Part shown: positions 17,134 to 26,144 of the stretch, piece by piece
Layout of the letters: every line of letters begins with the position of its first letter
Position numbering within the stretch: position 1 is the stretch's first letter
The notes under the pieces: model-generated
What the model saw: only the letters and a program-made list of their open reading frames with translations
The model's database searches: none
What the model was told of the DNA's origin: nothing
Assembly: GCA_965213935.1 (NCBI GenBank)
Contig: CBDCAO010000010.1
Span: forward strand, 372,001 to 436,000
Direction of reading: 5' to 3'
DNA length: 64,000 bases
DNA from: Bin52 sp965213935
GTDB lineage: Bacteria > Pseudomonadota > Alphaproteobacteria > Thalassobaculales > Thalassobaculaceae
Translations under genes and position numbers: made by a program

Positions 17134-18735
17134 TCATTTCTTCTCCGGTTCATCGGTGGTCCCGGAGTCGTCGTCTTCCAGGACACGTGTGATGCCGCTC
17201 ACGCCGTCGCCGATATTGACGCCGACCTCCTCGCCGAGGCGCTTCACCGCCGGCAGCTGCAGAGCGAGATTGAGCACACCGTCCACGACATCGTTGACGC
17301 CGGACCTGCCATCAGGCGATCCGCTGCCGCTGCTGCCGCCCATTCCGGTGATGTGATTGACACGGATCGACTCGATCTTCTCGGTCGGCTTCATCACCCG
17401 CTCGACCACGCCGGGCAGGGCTTCGATCCGTGCGCGGTTCAGCTTGTAGCGCAGCAATTCATCACTTTGCGCGTTTTCGGAATCGACCAGGGCCGCCGTG
17501 CCTTCCGCCCTGGCGACCATTTCCTCCTTTTCGGCCCTGGCGCGTTCCAGAAGCGCCCTGGCTTCCGCCTCGGCCATTGCAACCACGGTACCCGTTTCCG
17601 ACCGGACCCTTGTATCGTCCACTTCGGCCTGTTCCTCGGCCCGGATGACTGCCAGACGTCGGTCGCGCATTGCCACCGCGGTTTCTCGGGCGGTGAGCAC
17701 GTCTTCCTCGGCCGCTGCTTCTTCGGCCTTCGCGGCCTGGGCCTCCGCCTGGGCCCGGGCTTCCTCGATCTGCTTTGCGGCGAGCTTCACCGCGTTGTCG
17801 ACCCGTGTCGTTGCAACGTTCAGTTCGCTGTCCAGCTGCTGCTGGCGAAGCGTGCGGTCGCGCGCAATTTCAGCCATGCGGACCTCGCGTTCGCGCTCGA
17901 GCCGGGCGGTATCGCGGCGCTGTTCGCTGGCGGCCTGCTCTTCGGCCACGACTGCCTGGCTGCGCGCCTGGGCGGTTTCGATTTCCCGGTGCTGGTCGAT
18001 CGTCGCCTTTTCCTCTTCCTGGCTGAGCAGGAGCTTGCGTTTGGTCGCTTCGAGTTCGCTCTGGCGAACGGAAACCTCGGCGTCCGCCTCGATCGCGGCA
18101 CGCTCCTTCCTGTTGACCGCGATGATCTCCGACAGCCGCCGCATGCCGAGCGCATTGAATGCGTTGTTTTCATCCAGCGCATGGAAGGGGGTCTGGTCCA
18201 GCCGGGTCAGCGAGACCGATTCCAGCAGCAGGCCGTTCTGCGCCAGGTTGGATGCCAGGATTTCGCTGACCTCGGCGCTGAAACGGGCCCGGTTGTCCTG
18301 GAGTTTATCCATGGTGTAACCGGCCGCGACCGAGAGCATGGCGTCGACCAGCTTGCCTTCGAGAGTTTCGGCAAGATCGGAAGCGCGAAAGGTCTTGCCG
18401 GCCAGTGCCTGGGCCGCGGTTGCCACACCGTCCCTGGTGGCGTCGACGCGGACATAGAACTCCGCGCCGATGTCGACCCGAAGGCGATCGGAGGTGATCA
18501 TCGACTTCGGACCCAGGCGCTCGATCTCCAGCTTCGAGGTCCGCATGTTGATTTCCGATATCTTGTGCAGGAACGGCAGCGCCAGGCAGCCTCCATCAAG
18601 AATGACCCGCTGCCCGCCGGCACCGGTCCGGATCAGAGCCACTTCGCGCGTTGCCTTGCGGAAGTACCTGCTGAGAAACAGGATGACCAGAACGGCAACG
18701 ATCAGGACGACGACGATGGTGACAAACCATGTCAT
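17134..18735 (-). CDS. flotillin-like SPFH/band 7 protein
   Basis: This 533-residue protein anchors with one N-terminal transmembrane helix (residues 2-22) and has an SPFH domain to about residue 190, then a very long charged coiled coil (about 190-430) rich in Glu, Ala and Arg, and a Gly/Ser-rich tail. Flotillins scaffold membrane microdomains. ATG 18735 is chosen because GGAGG lies eight bases upstream; the longer reading to 18768 adds 11 residues before the helix. No NfeD partner gene is adjacent. It lies 44 bases upstream of the binding-protein gene on the same strand. Confidence 0.88.
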   Translation of the reverse strand: MTWFVTIVVVLIVAVLVILFLSRYFRKATREVALIRTGAGGQRVILDGGCLALPFLHKISEINMRTSKLEIERLGPKSMITSDRLRVDIGAEFYVRVDATRDGVATAAQALAGKTFRASDLAETLEGKLVDAMLSVAAGYTMDKLQDNRARFSAEVSEILASNLAQNGLLLESVSLTRLDQTPFHALDENNAFNALGMRRLSEIIAVNRKERAAIEADAEVSVRQSELEATKRKLLLSQEEEKATIDQHREIETAQARSQAVVAEEQAASEQRRDTARLEREREVRMAEIARDRTLRQQQLDSELNVATTRVDNAVKLAAKQIEEARAQAEAQAAKAEEAAAEEDVLTARETAVAMRDRRLAVIRAEEQAEVDDTRVRSETGTVVAMAEAEARALLERARAEKEEMVARAEGTAALVDSENAQSDELLRYKLNRARIEALPGVVERVMKPTEKIESIRVNHITGMGGSSGSGSPDGRSGVNDVVDGVLNLALQLPAVKRLGEEVGVNIGDGVSGITRVLEDDDSGTTDEPEKK

Positions 18736-18889
18736 GACGCGGACCTCCTGGCGGGGCGGTCCGGCCAATGCAGCGCCTGACCACTGAACATGAGGGTTGC
18801 GATGGATGCCCGGTTCCGGCTTTTGCGGGCGCTGGCGACCATCGGTCGACCATGGGACGCATCATGGCGTGCGTCAAGAAGGGACTCTT

Positions 18890-18932
18890 ACAAAGCAAGC
18901 ATGACGGCTCATGCCGCCATCCTTGCTTGTGT
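18890..18932 (-). repeat. imperfect hairpin at the 3' end of the TnpB remnant
   Basis: ACAAAGCAAGCATGACGG and CCGCCATCCTTGCTTGTGT form an 18-pair stem with two mismatches and one bulge around a six-base loop, overlapping the tnpB stop at 18909. IS200/IS605 elements carry such a hairpin at the right end, where the guide (omega) RNA scaffold also lies. Confidence 0.5.
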
Positions 18933-19178
18933 ATTCACGGTTCCACGGCCCGGCATCCCGGCAGCCTCCCCGTGCAGCAGCGCCAGTCCCCGACGCCGGA
19001 TCTCGCGGGCAGCATTCGCGTCCGCGTTGTCGGCATGGCCGCAGGCCACGCAGTGAAACACCGCCTGCGAGCGGCGCGATGCGGCGTCGACATGGCCGCA
19101 GGCCGCGCAGGTCCGGCTGGTGTGGCGGGGATCGACCGCGATCACGCGCCCCGCCTTGTAGTTCAGCATTGCGCGCAG
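18909..19178 (-). pseudogene. 3' remnant of an IS605-family tnpB
   Basis: Only the last 90 or so codons remain. They encode the TnpB zinc ribbon: TSRTCAACGHVD, then FHCVACGHADNADANAAREI, preceded by MLNYKAGRVIAVDPRHT. The RuvC-like catalytic core is missing apart from the final D-x-N-A-A-x-N-I-like helix. The fragment is joined directly to an unrelated truncated transposase at about 19178, so it is a dead remnant. Confidence 0.8.
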
Positions 19179-19773
19179 GGATCATTTCCGCGAGATCCAT
19201 CCGCAGCTGCGCATCGAGCCGCTTGTCTTCCTTCACCACCACCTCACCCTTGCGTGGGCGGCCGCGCTTGCGTTTCGGCCTTTCGGCCTTCGCCGGCTTC
19301 GGTGCCGGTTTCTCCCGTGCCTCGATCGCAGTGGAATCGCGCGTGACATGCCCGACGATGGGTGTCTCCAGGGCCGTGGTGACCAGTGCTTCGTGCATCC
19401 GTGCCGGAAGGTCGCTGGAGGCACACTCGGCAAAGGCGCGCGAGAACGTCGCCTCGCTCGGGATGGCGGAACGCCGTGGCCACCCGCACAGCCGTCGCAG
19501 CACCGGATCCGCATCGATCCGGTCGATCAGATCGCGCGTGGTCGCCAGGTTCCAGATCGCCCTGGCAATGAACGCGCGGGCCACCCGGTCCGCGCAGGGA
19601 CGGCCCACAAAACCGGGCTGACAGCTGAAATGGTCTTCGGGAGGCGCAAACTCCAGCACCGCAAACAGCTTGCGGTGCCGATCCGACAGACGGCCCACGG
19701 CGTCGGTCAGTTCGGGAAACAACTCGCCTTGAAATCGGCACCAGAGGTCGGATGCACTCCCGAACAGGGGCAT
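19176..19773 (-). pseudogene. truncated DUF772-type (IS5-like) transposase
   Basis: About 200 codons of the N-terminal half survive. They hold a DUF772 helix region (IPSEATFSRAFAECA near residue 115) and the start of the DDE domain, HVTRDSTAIEAREKP, with the first Asp, then a basic KRKRGRPRKG linker. The remaining catalytic residues are lost where the sequence runs into the TnpB remnant. The start at 19773 (MPLFGSASDLW) looks original. Confidence 0.8.
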
Positions 19774-20141
19774 CGGGGAGACTGCCCTTCGTCGCTACGT
19801 TGTGTGTTTCCAAATCCAACAGACCACTGGGCGGTCCCCTGTCCCCTCTCTTTCCGAAAATCGCTCCCGTTCAGGGCCCTGAAATCGCGTGAGCCCACTG
19901 TTTTGCAAGTGGCTCCAATAACTACGGGTGCAGACGATGGCGCGCCGGAGCGGCGTGCTGGCTGGCGGCAGGAGGATGCCGCCTGGGGGACATACACTCC
20001 CGTCACGACGGTACCCTGCCGGACAGGCGCGCATATGTGCGAGCCGGGCAAGCTCGCGGACGTGCCGGACGACTCCGGCCTGTTGCGGCATGGATCGCCA
20101 GTTCCAGTCACCGCACGACTGTCCGGCTCCAGGGACGCCGG
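19774..20141. other. gap containing the probable outer end of the DUF772 element
   Basis: No gene. A hairpin GAGCCCACT-N8-AGTGGCTC (19891-19916, one bulged C) could be an element end or a terminator. I could not pair terminal inverted repeats across the remnant because its other end is lost. Confidence 0.4.
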
Positions 20142-20750
20142 TCAGGAACCGCGGTCCTTGGCGCCACCTTCGGACGCCTGTCGTTCCTGGTCGTCACGGA
20201 CCCTGACCTGCCCCTCCTCGAGGATGCCGCGAACCTGTTCCGCCTCGGGCCCGGAGACAAGCCCGATGCTCTGCAGTGCCAGCCCGTAGGCCTCGGCGGC
20301 CTCTTCGAGCTGTCCCTGGCGGTGATGGAGATCGGCCAGGTTGCCGAGAGTGCGCGCAACGTTGATGTCGTCAGGTCCCAGCAGAGCCGTCCACAGCCCG
20401 ATCACGCGCACGTAGAGCTGCTCGGCCGCTGCAAGCTGTCCGTTGGTCTCCAGTACGATTGCGAGGTTGTTGAGCACGGCCGCCCGCTCCTCGCTCCCGG
20501 GTTCCGTCTTCTCGACCGCGCGTTCGAGCAGTTCCTGCGCCTGGTAGGGGCGGCGGGCCTCGTAGGCATAGGCCGCCGCCTCGACCAGGCCCCGCCAGTC
20601 CTCGCCGGTCTCCGCGCCCTCCCGGGTTCCCGTTGCCCGTTCGTCGGCGTTCGCGGCGCCGACCGCCAGGACACCGATCGTCGTCAGCAGGAGCAGTGTG
20701 TACAGCAGCCGGCCGCGGCGGGGGTGTGCCTGAAGGGTCGGGACCAGCAT
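20142..20750 (-). CDS. tetratricopeptide-repeat protein with N-terminal signal/anchor
   Basis: The 202-residue product has a basic start and a hydrophobic segment (LLYTLLLLTTIGVLAVGAANA, about residues 15-35), so it is secreted or anchored in the periplasm. Three TPR-like repeats follow, for example AAVLNNLAIVLETNGQLAAAEQLY and ARTLGNLADLHHRQGQLEEAAEAYG, the kinesin-light-chain style. ATG 20750 is preferred because GAGGAAG precedes it; a start at 20813 would overlap sorB. It follows sorB by 37 bases and may be part of the sor operon. No specific role can be read. Confidence 0.75.
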   Translation of the reverse strand: MLVPTLQAHPRRGRLLYTLLLLTTIGVLAVGAANADERATGTREGAETGEDWRGLVEAAAYAYEARRPYQAQELLERAVEKTEPGSEERAAVLNNLAIVLETNGQLAAAEQLYVRVIGLWTALLGPDDINVARTLGNLADLHHRQGQLEEAAEAYGLALQSIGLVSGPEAEQVRGILEEGQVRVRDDQERQASEGGAKDRGS

Positions 20751-20787
20751 CACGTCCGCTTCCTCTCGTCGCCCGCAGCCCGCCCGG

Positions 20788-21108
20788 CTACTGTCCGGCG
20801 GTTCTCGCTCCAAGCCGGTCGGAGCCGTAGAACCGTGCGAGGTAGTCGAGGATCAGGACTTCCTCGTCCGGTTCGAGTTCCGGCATGTCCTGTTCCTCGA
20901 CCATGTAGTCGATGACCTCGGACCAGACGTCCCGCGCAAGGCCCTGCTGGGTAACCAGGCGCAGTGAATGGCAGGAACCGCACAGCGCTTCGACATCGTC
21001 CCGTCCGGTTCCCTCCGGCAGCGTCTCGTCCTCGGCCACTGCCGTACCGGACCAGGTGAGCAGAGCTGCACCCAGTGCCAGTACCGGCAGGTGGCACCGC
21101 GCGATCAC
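20788..21108 (-). CDS. sorB: sulfite dehydrogenase cytochrome c subunit SorB
   Basis: A small (106-residue) exported c-type cytochrome. A signal peptide covers about residues 1-24, and the single haem site is CGSCH with a downstream Met in the EEQDMPEL segment as likely axial ligand. The GTG start overlaps the sorA stop (GTGA), the usual sorAB arrangement; it takes electrons from SorA in the periplasm. Longer readings upstream lie inside sorA. Confidence 0.88.
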   Translation of the reverse strand: MIARCHLPVLALGAALLTWSGTAVAEDETLPEGTGRDDVEALCGSCHSLRLVTQQGLARDVWSEVIDYMVEEQDMPELEPDEEVLILDYLARFYGSDRLGARTAGQ

Positions 21109-22406
21109 GTCACCCGGACCGAGATCCTGTGCATCGCGTTGTTGAGGTAGCCCTTCGGGTTCCACGCGATGGCGAAGGGCTGGCTGCGTCCCCCGGTATC
21201 GGTCGCGCGGGCCCAGACCTCGTAGTAGCCGTGCTGCGGAAAGGTGACCGTCGCCGACCATCTCTGCCACGCGTAGGGATTGACCGGTGCCGCAAGCTCG
21301 GCCTGCTGCCAGGTCGCTCCGAAGTCGATGGACACGTCGACCCGCGCCACCTCGTGATCCCCGGCCCAGCCGTGCCCGGCAACCTCAAGCGAGCGTCCCG
21401 CGATTTCAAGACCGGTCTCAGGCGTCGTAATCAACGACTTGACCGGCATGGCATGGATGATCTTCATGACGCTCTTCGGCACCTTCTCGCCCGGCTCCAC
21501 CGGGTAGTCCGGAACCCGGTAGGAACTTCCGGTCATCTTGGCGCCGTCGTGGACCACGTCACGAAGCCAGATGCGCTTCAGCCACTTCTGCGAACACGAT
21601 CCCGGCCAGCCCGGTACGACCAGTCGCAACGGCGCGCCGTTCATCGCATGCAGCGGGCCGCCGTTCATGGCAAACGCGATCAGGTTGTTCGGGTCCATCG
21701 CCTTCTCGATCGGCACACCGCGCGAGATCGGCAACTTGTCGGACCCCGACAGGTGGGTGTCCGCCCCTTCGTGGGCGGTGTAGACCACGCCGTTCCCCAG
21801 TCCCGCGGCTTCCAGCACGTCGCGCAGCCGTACACCGGTCCACTCCGCACAGCCGACGGCGCCCAGTGTCCACTGGTTGCCGCGCGCGGGCGGATCGAAG
21901 AAGGCACGTCCGTTGCCGCCGCACTCGATGGTCAGCCGACGCGTCACGACCTCGAACCGGGAGCGGAGATCCTCGATCGAGAGCGTGAGCGGAGTGTTGA
22001 CCAGGCCATCGACGGTGAGTGACCAGGTCGCCGCGTCCATGTCATCGGGCAGCAGGCCGTTGTTGCGGATGAAGTGACGCGACGTCGGCGTGACCTCGTC
22101 ATGCAGCAGGTGCGGTGGTGTTTCCGCGTTGACCGGCCGGTCGTTCAGGATTGTCAGACCGTCCTTGCCGGCGATGGCCTCCGGGCTGGCGGCGATGGCC
22201 TCGGGAATGAAACCCGACGGCATCGACCGGTGGAACGGGATGGCGGCGCCGACCAGTGCTCCCATGGTTGCAAGGCCCGCGCCCTTCAGAAAACCACGCC
22301 GGCTACCGTTGCTCCTGCGCCCGAATACCAGCCAGTCCGCATGCTCCGGATCCCGGGCGTAGAGATCGAATAGACCGGCCTCACGATTACTGTCTCTGGT
22401 CGTCAT
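21105..22406 (-). CDS. sorA: sulfite dehydrogenase molybdopterin subunit SorA
   Basis: Periplasmic sulfite:cytochrome c oxidoreductase catalytic subunit, 433 residues. A Tat motif SRRGFLK (residues 35-41) and hydrophobic stretch direct export of the folded protein. The molybdenum-ligating Cys162 is in TIECGGNGR, and the C-terminal dimerisation domain (VSIDFGATW to WNPKGYLNNAMHR) is complete. ATG 22406 has GGGAG seven bases upstream. It sits directly after dioxygenase/CoA-transferase genes, so the sulfite may come from sulfonate breakdown, which is inference. Confidence 0.9.
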   Translation of the reverse strand: MTTRDSNREAGLFDLYARDPEHADWLVFGRRSNGSRRGFLKGAGLATMGALVGAAIPFHRSMPSGFIPEAIAASPEAIAGKDGLTILNDRPVNAETPPHLLHDEVTPTSRHFIRNNGLLPDDMDAATWSLTVDGLVNTPLTLSIEDLRSRFEVVTRRLTIECGGNGRAFFDPPARGNQWTLGAVGCAEWTGVRLRDVLEAAGLGNGVVYTAHEGADTHLSGSDKLPISRGVPIEKAMDPNNLIAFAMNGGPLHAMNGAPLRLVVPGWPGSCSQKWLKRIWLRDVVHDGAKMTGSSYRVPDYPVEPGEKVPKSVMKIIHAMPVKSLITTPETGLEIAGRSLEVAGHGWAGDHEVARVDVSIDFGATWQQAELAAPVNPYAWQRWSATVTFPQHGYYEVWARATDTGGRSQPFAIAWNPKGYLNNAMHRISVRVT

Positions 22407-22488
22407 GACTGATCTCCCGTGCAGTTCCTCCCCGGAACGGTAGATCAGATCTGCCGGAGCATACAAGAAACCGATGGCGCCCGGGCTG

Positions 22489-23376
22489 TCAGGCGGCCTG
22501 GGCCTCCAGCGTCGGCCCTTCGCCGGCGACGGTGGTCCTGCGCATGTCGCGAACCTCGCCGGTATCGCGGAACCGTCGCACGCGGTGCATGCACTGCCGG
22601 TTGTCCCACATCACCAGGTCGCCGACCCGCCACTCGTGCACGTAGCGGAACTCCGGCTGGGTAGCGTGCTCGATGAGGTCGCGGATGAAATCACGACCCT
22701 CGGGCACCGGCCAGCCGACGATGGAGCCGATATGGGACGACAGGTAGATCGACTTGCGCCCGGTGAGCCGGTTGGTCCGGACCAGCGCGTGGCGCACGGG
22801 CTCGAAGGTTGCGCGCTCATCTTCGGTGAAGTCCGCGAACCCCATCACGCCGCGCGAGAAGATCAGCGAATGCTCGGTCACCAGGTCTGCAATCTCGTCG
22901 CGGGTTTCCTGATCCAGTGCTTCATATGCGGCGGGCATGAAGGCGTACTCGGTGTTTCCACCGGTACTGGGTTTCGACCGGCACGACAGGATCGAGAACT
23001 TGGACGGTGTGACGCGGAACGAACTGTCGGAGTGCCAGAGCCGGTTGCCAAGGTTGAACATGCGCCGACGGTCGTCGCGTTCGAGCACCTGCCCGTGCTT
23101 GTCCAGGTTGCTCACGTCCGCCATCTCGAGCCGCAACCGGCGCTGTTCCGGCTTGACCACGTTCGAGCCGACTGCAAGTTCGAGCTTTCCGAAGCTACGG
23201 GAAAACGCCACCTGCTGGTCGTCGGACAGGTCCTGGTCGTGGAAGACCAGGACGCCCAGCCGGTCCATGGCCTCGTGGATCTCCCGGGCCTGTTCGGAGT
23301 CAAGCGGCCGGCGCAGGTCGAGGCCCGAGACCTCACCGACGAAATGCGGGTGGACTTGCCTGATGGTGATCGACAT
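22489..23376 (-). CDS. TauD/TfdA-family Fe(II)/2-oxoglutarate dioxygenase
   Basis: The 295-residue protein has the family's iron triad: H-x-D in LWHSDSSFR, distal His in QCMHRVRRF, and the 2-oxoglutarate-binding Arg in MRRTTVAGEGP. The N-terminal VSGLDLRRPL and LVFHDQ blocks are standard. The family includes taurine dioxygenase and 2,4-D dioxygenase; the LWHSDSSF form is closer to TfdA-like members. Position just upstream of sorA makes sulfite release an attractive role. It follows the CoA-transferase by 24 bases. Confidence 0.85.
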   Translation of the reverse strand: MSITIRQVHPHFVGEVSGLDLRRPLDSEQAREIHEAMDRLGVLVFHDQDLSDDQQVAFSRSFGKLELAVGSNVVKPEQRRLRLEMADVSNLDKHGQVLERDDRRRMFNLGNRLWHSDSSFRVTPSKFSILSCRSKPSTGGNTEYAFMPAAYEALDQETRDEIADLVTEHSLIFSRGVMGFADFTEDERATFEPVRHALVRTNRLTGRKSIYLSSHIGSIVGWPVPEGRDFIRDLIEHATQPEFRYVHEWRVGDLVMWDNRQCMHRVRRFRDTGEVRDMRRTTVAGEGPTLEAQAA

Positions 23377-23400
23377 TGCTTCCTCCGTGACGGCTTTTCT

Positions 23401-24597
23401 TCAGATCACGCCCTCGTTGCGCAGGCGCGCAATCTCGTCTGGTGTGACCCCGCACAGCTCGGTCAGCACCGTGTCGGTGTGTTCTCCCAGCACCGGCGGC
23501 CGGACCACAGACGCGGCCGAGTCCGACAACTTGATCGGGCACCCGACGGTCATGTAACCCCCGCGATCCGGATAGTCGAGGTCGACGATCATGTCGCGTT
23601 CCCGCAGATGCGGGTCATCGAAGATCTCGCCGGTATCCTGGCAGGCGCCGGACGGGACTCCTGCCTCGCCCAGCAATCGCATGGCTTCATGCTTGGTATG
23701 CTGCCGGGTCCAGCCCTCGATGATCGCATTCAGGCTCACGCGATTGTCCCACCGGGCGTCGAAGGTGGCATAGCGTGCATCGTCGATGATGTCGGACCGT
23801 CCGATGACTGTCGCGAAGGCACGCCACATCTGTTGCTGCGCAAAGATGAAGATGTAGTCGTTGGGCCCGCCCGGGGCGCAGGGATAGGTCGAGCCCGGTA
23901 CCGTGCGTCCGAGCTGGTTGCCGGTGCGCGGCTGCACCCCGCCAAGCCTCTGGTGGTCCCGAAGGCTGATCCGCATGATGTTGACGACGCTGTCCTGCAT
24001 CGAGACCTCGACCTGCTGACCGATGCCGGTGCGGTGGCGCTGCTGCAGCGCTGCGAGGATGCCGATCGCAAGGTGCATGCCGGTTCCGGAATCCCCGATG
24101 CCGGGCCACACGAAGGTCGGCGGGTTTTCCGGAAACCCGGTGGTGCACATCGCTCCGCCCATGGCCTGCGCGATCGGCTCGAAGCTCTTGAAACCGCTGT
24201 AGGGCCCCCAGGTCCCGAAGCCCTTGATGGTGGCGTAGATCAGCCGCTCGTTGATCTCGCGCAGCGCCTCGTAGCCGAAGCCGAGCCGGTCGAGTGCGCC
24301 GGGAGAGAAGTTCTCGACCAGGACATCGGCGCTGGCGATCACCTGGCGGAACAGCGCCTTGCCCTCCTCGTGCTTGAGGTTGAGCGTCAGGCTGCGCTTG
24401 TTGGCGTTCAGCACCAGGAAGAACAGGCTGTCGCCGTCAGTCTTCTCGCGCATGTGGATGCGGGCAACATCACCCTTGCCGGGTTCCTCGAGCTTGATCA
24501 CCTCGGCGCCGAGCCAGGCCAGAACCTGGGTACAGGCCGGACCGGCCTGGTTGTGAGTCATGTCAATGATGCGGATGCCTTCGAGTGCGGTGCCCAT
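23401..24597 (-). CDS. CaiB/BaiF class III CoA-transferase
   Basis: A 398-residue class III (formyl-CoA transferase-like) enzyme that moves CoA between carboxylic acids in the cytosol. It starts with LEGIRIIDMTHNQAGPACTQ and LAWLGAEVIKLE, and the catalytic Asp region VEVSMQDSVVNIM is present. ATG 24597 follows GGAG; upstream in-frame codons to 24702 lie in the PhyH gene. Middle gene of the PhyH - CoA-transferase - TauD operon. CoA donor and acceptor unknown. Confidence 0.87.
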   Translation of the reverse strand: MGTALEGIRIIDMTHNQAGPACTQVLAWLGAEVIKLEEPGKGDVARIHMREKTDGDSLFFLVLNANKRSLTLNLKHEEGKALFRQVIASADVLVENFSPGALDRLGFGYEALREINERLIYATIKGFGTWGPYSGFKSFEPIAQAMGGAMCTTGFPENPPTFVWPGIGDSGTGMHLAIGILAALQQRHRTGIGQQVEVSMQDSVVNIMRISLRDHQRLGGVQPRTGNQLGRTVPGSTYPCAPGGPNDYIFIFAQQQMWRAFATVIGRSDIIDDARYATFDARWDNRVSLNAIIEGWTRQHTKHEAMRLLGEAGVPSGACQDTGEIFDDPHLRERDMIVDLDYPDRGGYMTVGCPIKLSDSAASVVRPPVLGEHTDTVLTELCGVTPDEIARLRNEGVI

Positions 24598-24617
24598 GCG
24601 CGTTCTCCGGTTTGCGT

Positions 24618-25604
24618 TCAGTCCAGGTGCAGTTCGCCCAGCCCTTGCTGATCGGGCTGGATGAACTCGACGCTCGGATGCCCGGTCCGTCCGTATCCCC
24701 ACCAGACCTTGAGGCCGAACATCGCCTTCTGCCGCGGCGATGCCTCTTCCAGGATCCGGCGGTCGAGTGCGACCGGGTAGTTGACCTGGGGCCGGTACTG
24801 CGGCCCGCAGAAGGTGAGCAGCATGGCAACCCGGGCTCCATTGGTCAGGTTGGCGCCGGTGCCGTGCCAGATCCGGCCGTCGGTCACCAGCGCGGTTCCC
24901 GCCGGTCCCTCCGCCGCCACGGTCTCGACGTCGTGGTCACGCTCCGGGTCCGGATGCCGGCCGGCAAGATGACTGCCGGGAACCACCCGGGTCCCGCCGT
25001 TGGCATCGGTGAAGTCGTTCATCATGAAGATGACGTTGCTGCAGGCCGCCGGCGCCAGCATGTCCGAGGTGTCCGGCCGGTCCGGGTCGTTGTCGAACCG
25101 CGTCCGGGTCATCGAGCCGACGGGAAGCGGCCGGCGTCCCTGCCGGGTCGGTTCCGGCGCCCACCACTGGTCGGTGTGCAGGTTCATCGGCAGTCCGCCG
25201 GACTTTGCGATGTTGGAGCTGAAGGAAGAGAGCTGGTATTCATCGCCGAGTACGTGTTCGACCAGGTCGTGCATGCTGTCGATTTCGAGGACATCGAGAA
25301 ACGCGGCCCCCTTGTTTGGAAGCAGCCACACCCGCTGATTCACACCGCCGTGCGCCGCCGTGAAGGCCTCGGGACGGACCCGGCCGTGTTCGTTGCGAAA
25401 CTGGCCCCACTGCTGGGTCGGCCCGCCGTCCTCGAACGCATGGCCCCGGGCGAGTTCGGCGGCAGCCTGTTCAAGCAGCCGGTCACGCACGGTCGAAAAC
25501 AGCGGATCCTCAAGCAGGCCCTCAAGCAGCCCGTAGCCCCAGCGGTCGATGTCGGCGCGGACCCGATCCGGGTCCCGGGTCGGGCGCGGCAGGTCACGCG
25601 GCAT
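24618..25604 (-). CDS. phytanoyl-CoA dioxygenase (PhyH) family protein
   Basis: This 328-residue Fe(II)/2-oxoglutarate oxygenase has HTDQWW (H-x-D iron ligands), the GGTRVVPGSH block and the distal His in GRIWHGTGANLT. PhyH relatives act on acyl-CoAs or on free acids and osmolytes. ATG 25604 begins the conserved protein; the same frame stays open far upstream but that stretch contains a broken toxin gene and is not part of it. First gene of the operon. Confidence 0.85.
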   Translation of the reverse strand: MPRDLPRPTRDPDRVRADIDRWGYGLLEGLLEDPLFSTVRDRLLEQAAAELARGHAFEDGGPTQQWGQFRNEHGRVRPEAFTAAHGGVNQRVWLLPNKGAAFLDVLEIDSMHDLVEHVLGDEYQLSSFSSNIAKSGGLPMNLHTDQWWAPEPTRQGRRPLPVGSMTRTRFDNDPDRPDTSDMLAPAACSNVIFMMNDFTDANGGTRVVPGSHLAGRHPDPERDHDVETVAAEGPAGTALVTDGRIWHGTGANLTNGARVAMLLTFCGPQYRPQVNYPVALDRRILEEASPRQKAMFGLKVWWGYGRTGHPSVEFIQPDQQGLGELHLD

Positions 25605-26144
25605 GGTGGAAACTCCCGTCTGCTGATGGAACTGCGAAGGCGGCGCAGCATCGCGCACGCCGGGGGCATGGCGCAACCCGACGCAGACCGCCATCAGGGT
25701 GCGGGAGCCCGGGTCTTCCCGCCTCCCGCCGGCATTTGACCGGCAGCGTGCGCCGCCCGAACGAAACCTCGCAGGACGGCGCCCCGCCGTGTTCGATCCG
25801 GTATTCCCGGTCGATGATCTTCCGGTCGATCGCGATCCCCGACAGGTCGCGGCGCAGCCGCCGTGCGGAAGGGAACCGAATGGTACGACCGGTTGTCCGG
25901 TTTCGTGCCCGTCCCGGTCGTGTGCCGTGACAGGGTCGATGCTCGCACGCCCGGCATTCGTCGAGCACCGCTGTCGGACGGCCCTGCGTGCCGGAGAGAG
26001 CGCAGTCGGCCTGCGTCCTGCCGGCAGTGCGCGCTCGAAAGGGACACCCGCTCCATCGGTCAGTTTCCAGCCCGCGTCTTCAGGCAGTTTGCCGATCTTG
26101 GTGCGAGCGGAGGTTCCCGCCGTACGGCTCGTGCCGCCGTGCCG
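25605..26144. other. decayed stretch with no readable gene
   Basis: Between the PhyH gene and the broken toxin there are fragments in several minus-strand frames, among them DRKIIDREYRIEHGGAPSCE (about 25800) and LDECRACEHRPC (about 25950), but none forms a gene with a start, a ribosome site and a family match. It is probably degenerate coding DNA of unknown origin. Confidence 0.4.

Noticed and set aside
17110..18780. A 556-codon plus-strand frame opposite the flotillin gene
   Set aside because: Its Phe/Leu/Gly/Arg-rich composition is what the reverse of a Glu/Ala/Arg coiled coil gives.
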